64,000 nucleotides of DNA from Clavibacter sepedonicus (GTDB lineage: Bacteria; Actinomycetota; Actinomycetes; Actinomycetales; Microbacteriaceae), in NCBI RefSeq assembly GCF_000069225.1, contig NC_010407.1:3100001-3164000 (forward strand). Direction: 5' to 3'. Shown here piece after piece: positions 1-7,486 of the stretch. The notes below the pieces were generated by a model, which saw only the letters and a program-made list of their open reading frames with translations, ran no database searches and had not been told where the DNA came from. A program made the position numbers and the translations under genes. The stretch's first letter is position 1, and the number at the start of each line of letters is the position of its first letter.

Positions 1-613
1 CGGTACGGGCGGGGCTCGCGGGCTCGGCGTCGGCCGGCTCGGGGCCGGACGCCTCCGTGCTCGGGCGCAGCGGCATGCGGAAGGGGTGGGCGTTCACGAC
101 GTGCGGCGCGGGGACCGTCCATGCGGATCCGGCCTCGGGGGAGACGACGGCGTCGAACGGGGTGGGCTCGGCGGCGGGGCGCTCGTCGTCCGCGTCGTCG
201 TCGGCGGGGGTCCCGGCGGCGGGCACGCGGTCCTCGGGATCCACGTCGTCGTCCTCGGCGTCGTCGAACAGCTCGTCGAAGGCGTGCGTGCCGACGATGA
301 CCTCCTCGTCGTGCTCGGGATCCGTCGCCTCGGCGTCGTCCTCGGGACCGTCGACCTCGGGAGCCTCGTCCTCAGGAGCCTCGACCTCGACGGGGGCGGC
401 GCCGAGGCGCACGCGGTCGGGTCCGAACAGGCCGCCCTCGGAGGTGCGCGGCACGGCGGGGAACGGATCCACCCAGCGGTGCGCGTCGCCCGACGGCTCG
501 GCGGAGGTGCGCTCCATCTCCTGCTGGCGGCGGCGCAGCTCCCTGCGGCTGAGGAGGGGAGGCTCGGACGCCCCACCGTCGCGGTGGCCGGTGTCCTGCG
601 TGTCGTCGGTCAT
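1..613 (-). CDS. Partial CDS, acidic Ala/Pro-rich protein of unknown function (C-terminus outside window)
   Basis: An open frame on the minus strand starts at the ATG at 611-613 and runs without a stop off the left edge, so only about 204 N-terminal residues are visible. It begins MTDDTQDTGHRDGG, then a basic patch (SRRELRRRQQEME, about residues 22-34), then a long low-complexity stretch very rich in Asp, Glu, Pro and Ala with no membrane segment. Such charged cytoplasmic heads are common on actinobacterial membrane or cell-wall proteins whose functional domain lies further on; that domain is not visible. Codon use (GC-rich third positions) supports this strand over the overlapping shadow frames. 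I do not recognise the family. Confidence 0.7.
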   Translation of the reverse strand, partial: MTDDTQDTGHRDGGASEPPLLSRRELRRRQQEMERTSAEPSGDAHRWVDPFPAVPRTSEGGLFGPDRVRLGAAPVEVEAPEDEAPEVDGPEDDAEATDPEHDEEVIVGTHAFDELFDDAEDDDVDPEDRVPAAGTPADDDADDERPAAEPTPFDAVVSPEAGSAWTVPAPHVVNAHPFRMPLRPSTEASGPEPADAEPASPART

Positions 614-723
614 GTGGCTCGCCTTCGTCGTCCCCGCCTGCGCGGACGAGGCTACCAGGGGCGCCCCCGCGCCCGGCCCCCGCGCATCGTCCCCGGCCCC
701 TCGATCGGGGCACAGTCGCCGTC

Positions 724-780
724 CCGGTAGTCCGTGCCGCGCGGCACGGGACCACTGGTGATCGGCGCCCCGACTACCGG
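724..780. promoter_or_regulatory. Nested inverted repeats upstream of the SipW-type operon
   Basis: A 9-bp inverted repeat (CCGGTAGTC at 724-732, GACTACCGG at 772-780) encloses a perfect 18-bp palindrome (CCGTGCCGC/GCGGCACGG, 732-749). It lies in the 297-bp gap between the leftmost divergent gene and the secreted-protein gene at 911. It could be a regulator site or an RNA hairpin in a long leader; I recognise no riboswitch class and see no clear -35/-10 pair nearby. Confidence 0.35.
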
Positions 781-910
781 CGTCGCGGGCGGGCGGGTCC
801 CGGAGCGGGGCGGCGGTCCTACCTTCAGCCTGTCGTCCGGATCCGGCCGACGTTGGGGCGGGCCGTCCGGGACAGGATGCGCGACCCGCGCGATCAGGGG
901 GAACACGGAC

Positions 911-1606
911 ATGGCACTTCACGCAGAGCGCTCGCGCATGACGCAGCGCACCAAGACGATGGCGTTCCTCTCCGGAGGACTCGTGCTCGGCCTCGGGATC
1001 ACCGCGACGCTCGCGGCCTGGACCGACACCGAGTGGGTGTTCGGCGGCAACGCGGACGGCAGCGGCCCGGGCGTCGGCACGGGCACGTTCGAGGTGGAGC
1101 AGAACGTCTCCGTGCCGTTCGACCCCGCGGCGTTCGGGCAGTTCGAGACGAACCCCGGCCAGGACCTCGCGTTCGCGCCCGGCGCCCTCACGCTCAGCCC
1201 CGGCACCTCCGTGTACGCACCGGTCGCGCTCCGCACGATCGACGGATCCGTCGGGGCCGCCCTGACGCTGCAGGACGCCGTCCCCGCCGAGGGTGCGGGC
1301 CTCGAGGCCGAGGACCCGGACGGCCTGCTGCTCGCCGCGCTCACCCTCCGCGTCGCGGTGTCGGCCACCGCGACCACGTGCGACGCCGCCGCGTTCACCA
1401 CGGGCACGATCATCGCGTCCGGCTCGCTCGACGCCGCGCAGGGCACCGCGGCGCAGGCGCTCGCCGCCGACAGCGGATCGACGCAGTACTACTGCTTCGA
1501 GGTCACGCTCCCGGCCGCGCCCGTGCTGCCCGCCGGCGCCACGGTCGACGTGCTCCAGGGTCGCGCCGTGACCCCCGCGTGGGAGTTCATCGGCACGTCG
1601 GTCTAG
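911..1606 (+). CDS. SipW-dependent-type secreted surface protein
   Basis: 231-aa exported protein. The N-terminus carries a basic segment, a hydrophobic stretch (MAFLSGGLVLGLGITATLAA, about residues 18-37) and the AWTDTEW motif typical of TasA/camelysin-like proteins whose signal peptides are processed by SipW-class signal peptidases. The mature part is Ala/Thr/Gly-rich with two Cys (in TTCDAAAF and YYCFEV) that may pair. The ATG at 911 is preceded by AGGGGGA at good distance; an internal ATG at 938 is possible. The next gene, 19 bp on, is a SipW-like signal peptidase, which supports the substrate assignment. In Bacillus such proteins form fibres or biofilm matrix; here a structural surface role is inference only. 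Confidence 0.72.
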   Translation: MALHAERSRMTQRTKTMAFLSGGLVLGLGITATLAAWTDTEWVFGGNADGSGPGVGTGTFEVEQNVSVPFDPAAFGQFETNPGQDLAFAPGALTLSPGTSVYAPVALRTIDGSVGAALTLQDAVPAEGAGLEAEDPDGLLLAALTLRVAVSATATTCDAAAFTTGTIIASGSLDAAQGTAAQALAADSGSTQYYCFEVTLPAAPVLPAGATVDVLQGRAVTPAWEFIGTSV

Positions 1607-1625
1607 CCAGCGACGGATCCCCGAC

Positions 1626-2312
1626 ATGACAGCGCAGGACACGGCGACGCGGGCGGAGGCGCTCGCCGCCGCCCGCCGCGAGGCCGTCGACGCGGCCCGG
1701 GCACGCGCCCGACCGCGGCGGCCAGCCTGCGTGCGGGTGCGGGACGCGGTGATCACCCTCGCGGGCCTCGCCGGCCTCGCGGTCATCGCCTGGACCGTCC
1801 TGTCGCGTGTGCTCGGCCTGTCGCTCGTGGTGCTCATGACCGGATCCATGGCCCCTACGCTGCCCACCGGCTCGGTGGCGATCACGCTCGACCGCGTGCC
1901 CGCCGCCGAGCTGCACGTGGGCGACGTGGTGAAGGTGCCCCGGCCGGGGTACGAGCTGCCGGTCACGCACCGCATCGTGGAGGTCGGCCCGGTCACGGGC
2001 GCGGTCGACGCGCTCTCGCCGGGGGTGGATCCCGCCGACCCGGCCGCCCGCGAGCTCGTGCTGCAGGGCGACGCCAACGCGAGCGTCGACCCGTCGCCGT
2101 ACGTCGTGACGGAGGCCGACCGCGTCCTCATCGGTGCGCCGTACCTCGGGTACGCCAGTCGGCTCCTGCACATGCCCCTGCTCGTCGCCGGGCTCGGCGG
2201 CGCGGTGCTGCTGCTAGTCGGCACGTCGTGGCCCCGCGCAGGCGGCCCGCGGACCACCGCCCCGGCCGGCGCGCCGGTCCGGGCACGACGCTCGGCCCAT
2301 CGTGCGCGCTGA
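1626..2312 (+). CDS. sipW: Signal peptidase I, SipW/ER type
   Basis: 228-aa membrane serine protease that removes signal peptides from a restricted substrate set. A basic N-terminal region precedes one membrane segment (about residues 41-70). The catalytic Ser lies in TGSMAPTLP (Ser74) and the second active-site residue is His in VTHRIV (His115) in place of the Lys of P-type enzymes, which defines the SipW/archaeal/ER class. A second hydrophobic segment near 183-203 and a basic tail give a two-membrane-segment topology. It lies between two genes whose products carry AWTD-type signal sequences, its likely substrates. Its stop overlaps the GTG start of the next gene (2302), implying translational coupling. 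Confidence 0.88.
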   Translation: MTAQDTATRAEALAAARREAVDAARARARPRRPACVRVRDAVITLAGLAGLAVIAWTVLSRVLGLSLVVLMTGSMAPTLPTGSVAITLDRVPAAELHVGDVVKVPRPGYELPVTHRIVEVGPVTGAVDALSPGVDPADPAARELVLQGDANASVDPSPYVVTEADRVLIGAPYLGYASRLLHMPLLVAGLGGAVLLLVGTSWPRAGGPRTTAPAGAPVRARRSAHRAR

Positions 2313-3102
2313 CGCGGGTGCCGCGACGTCGGCCCGCCGCCCGCCGCTCCGCGTCCTGCTCTCGGCCGCCGCCGTCGTCGCGCTCGTGGCGGGTCTCCTC
2401 CTCATCGGCGGCCGCGCTGCGGTCGGGCTGATGCGGTTCCACGACACCGGGCTGCCGGGCCACCTCACGCTCGCGACCGACTGGAGATCCGACATGCTCG
2501 ACGTCGCGCCGGGGGAGCAGGGGCACTGGATCATCCACGCGACCCTCCGCGACGAGGAACGGGGTGCGCTCGACGTGCGGATCCGCTCTGTCGGCGACCT
2601 GTCCGAGATCGACCCCGGCGTGCTCCTGCAGCTCGACCGGTGCGACCGCGAGTGGGCGGTCCCGCCGGGAGCGGCACCCGATGCCGCTCCGGTCTGCTCG
2701 GTCGGATCCGTGCCCGTCCTGCCGCCGACGCCGCTCTCGGCGTTCCGTGACGGGCCCGCCGCGATGCCCCTGCCCGACATCACCGCCGCCCGGGGTGAGC
2801 ACCTGCTGCTGACCTCGACCATCGACTCCTCGCGCAGCGGGGACGAGCGGCTGATGGGGCGGACCGGCACGATCGCGGTCGGCGTCACCGCGAGCGGAGG
2901 CGATCCCGAGGTCGGGCCGGTCGCCGGAGGAGTCCTGCCGCGCACGGGCGGCACCGCCGACATCGGGGCCCTCCTCCTGATCGGGCTCGGCGCGCTGGGC
3001 CTGGGGCTCATGACGCGCGGAGCAGGCACGCGACGCGAGCGCGCGGCCGCGGTGGTCGCGACCGCGACCGCGACCGCGACCGACCCGGACGCCCGCGCAT
3101 GA
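2302..3102 (+). CDS. LPxTG-anchored surface protein of the SipW operon
   Basis: 266-aa exported protein starting at a GTG that overlaps the stop of the signal peptidase gene. It has an N-terminal hydrophobic segment (about residues 17-36), an extracellular domain with a Cys pair (DRCDRE and PVCSVG), and a C-terminal sorting signal: LPRTG at 212-216, a hydrophobic segment, then a basic tail with an Ala/Thr repeat (TATATAT). A class-type sortase is expected to attach it to the wall, but no sortase gene is in this window. The domain itself is unrecognised. Its stop overlaps the ATG of the next gene (ATGA). Confidence 0.7.
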   Translation: MRADAGAATSARRPPLRVLLSAAAVVALVAGLLLIGGRAAVGLMRFHDTGLPGHLTLATDWRSDMLDVAPGEQGHWIIHATLRDEERGALDVRIRSVGDLSEIDPGVLLQLDRCDREWAVPPGAAPDAAPVCSVGSVPVLPPTPLSAFRDGPAAMPLPDITAARGEHLLLTSTIDSSRSGDERLMGRTGTIAVGVTASGGDPEVGPVAGGVLPRTGGTADIGALLLIGLGALGLGLMTRGAGTRRERAAAVVATATATATDPDARA

Positions 3103-4982
3103 GCGCGCGACACGGGCTCGGGCGGCACACGGGCCGACGGGCGGAGCCCGCCCAGCCGCGCCGCTCGCGCGATCCGCGGCTCCCGCGCCGCGCCGCCCTC
3201 GTCGCGGCCGCCGTCGCCGTCGCCCTCGTGGCCGGCAGCGTGACCCCGGGACTCGTGCCCGTCGCCGCCGCCTGGACCGACCGGGAGTGGACCCACGAGC
3301 GCGTCGCCACGGAGACCGTCGATTGCGGCGTCGACACCGGCTACACCACCCGCGCGTCCTCCCGCTTCCTCGACGGCAACCTGCTGACACTCGACCTCGA
3401 CACCGTCGCGGGCGTCCAGGGCCTGACCGCGATCGACGACCAGGCGGCGGGCGCCCAGGTGACCCCCGCGAGCGCCCGGGTGCTCGGACCCGGCGTGTTC
3501 GCGAACCCGCTCGCCGTCACGGCGGTCGCCGGCGCGGCGGCGCTCGACCTCTCCGGCCTCTCCCTGGGCCTCCCCGCTGGATCCGCGGGCGCGCTGAACC
3601 AGTACGCGCGCGTCTCCGAGACGGGCGTCGCCACCGGCGCGAGCGGCCTCGTCAGCGACTCCGGCGGCGTGGGCGTGACCTCGGGCACCCCGCCCGCGTC
3701 GCTCCCGGGACGCGCCACCATCAGCCTCGGCCGGGTGCTCCCCGCCGTCACCGACGTGACCGACGCGTCCCTGGCGGTCGGCGCGGTCGCGTCCCGGTCC
3801 ACGCTCGACTGGTGCGCCGCGCGGGAGAGCGACGTCTGGGGCGACGGATCCGTGTCCGGCGTCACGCGCGACTACGGCATCGCGGGGCTCGACCTCCGCG
3901 TGGCGAGCCCCGCGGTCAGCGGCCTCACCTCGGCCGTGAACACGACGACCGCGACCGCCCTGCCCGCGGCGGCGACGTCGCTGTCCGGCACGACGGGCCT
4001 CGTCGGCCAGCTCATCACGGCGCGGATCGGCGCCCTCGTCAAGACCCTCGGCCTCGGAGCCCTCACCGGGACCATCACGGTCACCGGGGTGGATGCGGCG
4101 GCCACCGCCGTGGCGCCGCTCCTCACCCATCCGCTCCGCAGCGCCGACGGGACGGTCGTGGTCGACCTCGTCACCGGCACCGTGCGGGTCGACCTCGCGG
4201 CGCTCCTCGGATCCGGCCCCGGCGGGCTCAACGGCCTCGGCCCCAACAGCGAGATCGTGGTCGACGCCGCGCTGCTGAACGCGGTGTCGGCGCGGGTCGG
4301 GGCGCTGGTGGACGCGCGCTCCGCGGAGATCCGCGCCGCCATGACGACGGCCCTGCAGGGCGTCCGGATCGTCATCGACGTGTCGACGGTCATCTCCGCG
4401 ACGGTGTCGGTGGCCGGCCTCGGCCTCACGACCGCGGAGATCCTCCGCCTGGCGGTGCAGTTCGACGGCACCCTCGCGCAGCTCGCGGCCGGCACGGTGC
4501 CGATCGCGGTGACGCCCACCGTCCTGCCGACGAGCGGCCTCGTGGGGGCGGCGGTCAACGCGCTGCTCGGCACCCTGCTGGGCGTGAACAGCCCGCTGGC
4601 CCTCGGCGCCCTCCTCGACGGCAGCCTCACGACCGGGTTGGTCGCGCCGATCGTCAGCACCGTGACGAACGCCCTGACCGCGCCCGTCACGACCCTCGGC
4701 GCGACCCTCGCCGGGCTGTCCGCGCGGCTCGTCACCGCCGTCGCGGCGGTCGTGAACCCGCTGCCGAGCGTGGTGTCGCTCATGGTCAACGTGCAGCCGG
4801 ATCAGCCGGGCGCGCCTCCCGGCGCGACCGCCCTGCCCGCCGTGCCGCCGGACACGAGCGCGGAGTACGAGGTCACGGCCCTGCGGATCGGGCTCGTCGA
4901 CGCGCTCGCGCCCGCTTCCGGATTCGCCGTGCTCGAGCTGGCCACGTCCACCGCCGGGCGCAGCACGTTCCGGACACCGTGA
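3099..4982 (+). CDS. Choice-of-anchor G family large secreted protein
   Basis: 627-aa exported protein, the largest product of the surface operon. A basic N-terminus is followed by a hydrophobic signal segment (RRAALVAAAVAVALVAGSVT) and AAWTDREWTHE, the same SipW-type motif as the gene at 911. The body is Ala/Val/Thr/Gly-rich with long beta-prone repeats, and the C-terminal block (YEVTALRIGLVDALAP) resembles the choice-of-anchor G architecture found in Microbacteriaceae surface proteins. No sorting motif or catalytic residues are visible. Its ATG overlaps the previous stop by 4 nt, so the four genes 911-4982 look like one transcription unit. Function beyond a surface role is unknown. Confidence 0.68.
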   Translation: MSARHGLGRHTGRRAEPAQPRRSRDPRLPRRAALVAAAVAVALVAGSVTPGLVPVAAAWTDREWTHERVATETVDCGVDTGYTTRASSRFLDGNLLTLDLDTVAGVQGLTAIDDQAAGAQVTPASARVLGPGVFANPLAVTAVAGAAALDLSGLSLGLPAGSAGALNQYARVSETGVATGASGLVSDSGGVGVTSGTPPASLPGRATISLGRVLPAVTDVTDASLAVGAVASRSTLDWCAARESDVWGDGSVSGVTRDYGIAGLDLRVASPAVSGLTSAVNTTTATALPAAATSLSGTTGLVGQLITARIGALVKTLGLGALTGTITVTGVDAAATAVAPLLTHPLRSADGTVVVDLVTGTVRVDLAALLGSGPGGLNGLGPNSEIVVDAALLNAVSARVGALVDARSAEIRAAMTTALQGVRIVIDVSTVISATVSVAGLGLTTAEILRLAVQFDGTLAQLAAGTVPIAVTPTVLPTSGLVGAAVNALLGTLLGVNSPLALGALLDGSLTTGLVAPIVSTVTNALTAPVTTLGATLAGLSARLVTAVAAVVNPLPSVVSLMVNVQPDQPGAPPGATALPAVPPDTSAEYEVTALRIGLVDALAPASGFAVLELATSTAGRSTFRTP

Positions 4983-5005
4983 TCCGCGTCCGTTAGGGTC
5001 GCCTG

Positions 5006-5497
5006 GTGATCCATCGACCCGGTGCCGCGCCGCCCGCGCAGGGCCGACCCGCCGCCGTCTCGTCCGTCGCCACCGAGCTCGGCGCGCTGCTCATGTCGAT
5101 CCGGTCGCTGCGCGTCGAGGAGGCCGCCGTCTTCGACCCCGACCTCCAACCCGGCGCCTTCGCCGTCGCCCGCTGGATCCGCACCGACGGACCCGCGTCC
5201 GCCGGCGCCGTCGCGGCGGGCCTCCTCATGGACAAGAGCTCGGTGAGCCGGCACCTGCGCGTGCTGCGCGAGGCCGGCTACGTGCAGGACGAGCCGGATC
5301 CCGAGGACCGCCGCTCCACGATCCTCACCCTCACGCCGCTCGCCGAGGAGCGCCTCGAGCTGGTGCGGAAGGGCACGCGCGAGCGCCTGCAGAACCGCCT
5401 CCACGCGTGGGACACGGCCGACGTCGAGCAGCTCGCGGCCCTGCTGCATCGCTTCAACGTGTCGCCGCGCGACCGGCCCGCGGACGCCGACGCCTGA
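5006..5497 (+). CDS. MarR-family transcriptional regulator
   Basis: 163-aa winged-helix regulator. The recognition region LMDKSSVSRHLRVLREAGYV (about residues 73-92) and wing segment DPEDRRSTILTLT are diagnostic of MarR proteins, which act as dimeric ligand- or redox-responsive repressors. Starts at GTG 5006, 24 bp after the surface operon, and could be co-transcribed with it. Its ligand and targets cannot be told from sequence; the convergent ZIP transporter is not an obvious target. Confidence 0.85.
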   Translation: MIHRPGAAPPAQGRPAAVSSVATELGALLMSIRSLRVEEAAVFDPDLQPGAFAVARWIRTDGPASAGAVAAGLLMDKSSVSRHLRVLREAGYVQDEPDPEDRRSTILTLTPLAEERLELVRKGTRERLQNRLHAWDTADVEQLAALLHRFNVSPRDRPADADA

Positions 5498-5534
5498 TCC
5501 CGCGATCACCGGTCGCCTGCTCCGATCAGCCGCC

Positions 5535-6272
5535 TCACCCCGCCTGGTGCACCGCGTAGCTCGCCACGAACCCGAGCACCGTCACGAGCCCGGTGAGCGC
5601 CTGCGCCTTGCGGAAGGCCTCGGGGATCATCGTGTCGCAGATCATCGCGAGGATCGCGCCGGCCGCGAACGCCATCACGACCGACTGCCCGCTCTCCAGC
5701 AGGCCGCCGAGCAGCGCGTACCCGCCGAGCGAGGACAGCGCGCAGATCACGGCGATGGAGGTCCAGAGCCCGAAGACGTAGCGCGCGCTCCGGCCTGACT
5801 GCTTGAGGTCGGCCGTGCTCGACATGCCCTCGGGGAAGTTCGAGATGACGACCGCCACGAGCACGCCGATGCTCAGCGCCCCGCCGCCCGTGAGGCTGAG
5901 GCCCTGCACGGCCGTCTCGGGCACGCCGTCGAGGAGGGCGCCGAGCGCGATGCCCACGCCGGTGCCGCCTCCGCCGCCCGACTTCCCATGGTGCTTCCGG
6001 CGGAACCCGCCGTGCTCGAGGATCTGGTCGAGCACCACGTAGACCACCGCACCCGCGACGAAGCCGCCGTGCGTGGGGATCACGCCGCCGCTCTCCGCCG
6101 CCTCGTCGACCAGGTCGAACGACAGCGCCGAGATGAGCACGCCGGCCCCGAACGCCATCACGAGCGCGACGACCTCGCGCGGCACCTTCACGAACCACGC
6201 GACGAGGGATCCGACGACGAGCGACAGCCCGGAGAGCAGGCCGGCGAGACCGGCGAGGAGGAGAGGCGACAT
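5535..6272 (-). CDS. ZIP-family metal cation transporter
   Basis: Integral membrane protein of about 245 aa with 7-8 hydrophobic segments. Motifs GVPETAVQG and NFPEGMSS match the metal-binding helices IV and V of ZIP transporters (zinc/iron and related divalent ions). A His/Gly-rich cytoplasmic loop (HHGKSGGGGG) is the usual place for metal sensing. I prefer the ATG at 6270-6272 because the next codons start the first membrane segment; a GTG at 6308 would add 12 residues. Metal specificity is not determinable. Confidence 0.8.
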   Translation of the reverse strand: MSPLLLAGLAGLLSGLSLVVGSLVAWFVKVPREVVALVMAFGAGVLISALSFDLVDEAAESGGVIPTHGGFVAGAVVYVVLDQILEHGGFRRKHHGKSGGGGGTGVGIALGALLDGVPETAVQGLSLTGGGALSIGVLVAVVISNFPEGMSSTADLKQSGRSARYVFGLWTSIAVICALSSLGGYALLGGLLESGQSVVMAFAAGAILAMICDTMIPEAFRKAQALTGLVTVLGFVASYAVHQAG

Positions 6273-6327
6273 GCTTCCGAGGATGCTCCCTCTGCGGGCG
6301 TCCGTCACGCCGGACGAGCGCGCCGCG

Positions 6328-6933
6328 TCACCGCCCCGCCGACACCCCCGCGTCGCGGAGCGCCAGGTCGGCGAGCTGCCGCACCACGCGCGGGTCGCCG
6401 GCGCGCCAGGCGGCGACCGGATCCGGGTGCGCCTTCAGGAGCGACGCGGGCTTCCGCGACGACAGGGCCCGCAGCGCGAGCAGCTCGGTGCCGCCGGGCG
6501 TCGCGGCGAGCGATCGGGCGGCGGCCGCGCGGCGCACGAACGAGATGCGCCGCAGCAGCCAGTGCCGCACGATGAACGCGATCGGCACGAGCGCGACGAG
6601 GAGTCCGAGCACGAGCGCGATGGTCCCGACGAGCGACTGCTGGTCGCGACCCGCCTGCACGAGGCCGGATCCGATCCCGCTCGCGTCCTCGAACGGCCCG
6701 CGCGCGGCGTCGCCCACGAGCGGGAGGCGGCCGAGCGCGTCGGCCGCGTCGGTCATGGATCCGCTGAGCCGCGTGCCCGACTCCTCCATGCTGCGGCCGA
6801 GGTCGCCGAGCGGGCGGATGAGGGCGGCCACCGCGATCCCCACCAGCACCGACACGACGATGCCCGCGAGCGCCGCGGTGTCGGCCGCGATCTGCCGGGC
6901 GCGGACGAGGGGGAGCGCGGAGAAGAGCTGCAT
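6328..6933 (-). CDS. Membrane protein of unknown function
   Basis: 201-aa protein with an N-terminal membrane segment (ALAGIVVSVLVGIAVAALI), a soluble middle segment, and a second segment (GTIALVLGLLVALVPIAFIV) followed by a basic cytoplasmic tail. The pattern is conserved in actinobacteria without assigned function. It starts at the ATG at 6931-6933. Just 38 bp separate it from the upstream small gene on the same strand, so they may be co-transcribed. Confidence 0.65.
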   Translation of the reverse strand: MQLFSALPLVRARQIAADTAALAGIVVSVLVGIAVAALIRPLGDLGRSMEESGTRLSGSMTDAADALGRLPLVGDAARGPFEDASGIGSGLVQAGRDQQSLVGTIALVLGLLVALVPIAFIVRHWLLRRISFVRRAAAARSLAATPGGTELLALRALSSRKPASLLKAHPDPVAAWRAGDPRVVRQLADLALRDAGVSAGR

Positions 6934-6971
6934 GCCTCCAGCCTGGCCCGCGGGTGGGCGGCGCGCGCGCG

Positions 6972-7325
6972 TCAGGCGGAGGGCGCGTCGAGCGCGTCCA
7001 AGGCCCGCAGCGCCTCGCGCGCCCGCTCGAGGCGTGCGTCCTCCGGCTCGTCCCACCAGCGCGGGCCGCGCTCGCCGAGGCCGTGCTTCGCGAGGCTCAC
7101 CCGCTCCCGGGCCGCCGTCACCGCGGCGTCGTCGTCCGCGCGCTTCGCCGTGCGGACCCCCGAGCGCCCGCGGCCGAGGTGGGACTTCAGCGCGTCGACC
7201 AGCTCGGTCGGCAGCGACGGATCCGTGCGCGGCCACCGCCGCCCGTCCACGACCAGCCACCGCTCCGCCTCGATCGCCGCGTCGGCCGCCGCCGTGTCGT
7301 CGGGATCCTGGGGACGCTCGGTCAT
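6972..7325 (-). CDS. Conserved hypothetical protein
   Basis: 117-aa soluble protein, charged and Arg/Ala/Asp-rich. The segment ERWLVVDGRRWPRTDP followed by helical charged sequence occurs in a family of small Microbacteriaceae proteins sometimes carrying the uninformative label biopolymer transporter Tol. No membrane segment or catalytic motif. It precedes the membrane gene at 6328-6933 on the same strand. Confidence 0.65.
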   Translation of the reverse strand: MTERPQDPDDTAAADAAIEAERWLVVDGRRWPRTDPSLPTELVDALKSHLGRGRSGVRTAKRADDDAAVTAARERVSLAKHGLGERGPRWWDEPEDARLERAREALRALDALDAPSA

Positions 7326-7403
7326 GATCCGACGCTAGCCCCGGCCGCGGTGGACGACGGGCCGCGCACGGCGATCGGCCATGCACGGGGACCGACACGC
7401 TCG

Positions 7404-7433
7404 AGGGCCGGGGCGCACGCACGCCCCGGCCCT
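7404..7433. terminator. Rho-independent-type hairpin
   Basis: A perfect 12-bp stem (AGGGCCGGGGCG / CGCCCCGGCCCT) with a 6-nt loop lies downstream of the PhoX gene on the minus strand. There is no U-tract, as is usual for terminators in very GC-rich actinobacteria. Confidence 0.6.
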
Positions 7434-7486
7434 CCGATCGGCCCCCCGATCAGCTCAGCGGGTCACCCCGTGAGCAGCTCTCCTCG

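Noticed and set aside
2128..4130. Long minus-strand ORFs (up to 638 codons) opposite the surface operon
   Set aside because: They are shadows produced by high GC; composition is Arg/Gly/Ala-rich without motifs and they overlap well-supported genes.
5506..6198. Minus-strand ORF overlapping the ZIP transporter
   Set aside because: It is a frame shadow of the transporter gene with Arg-rich nonsense sequence.
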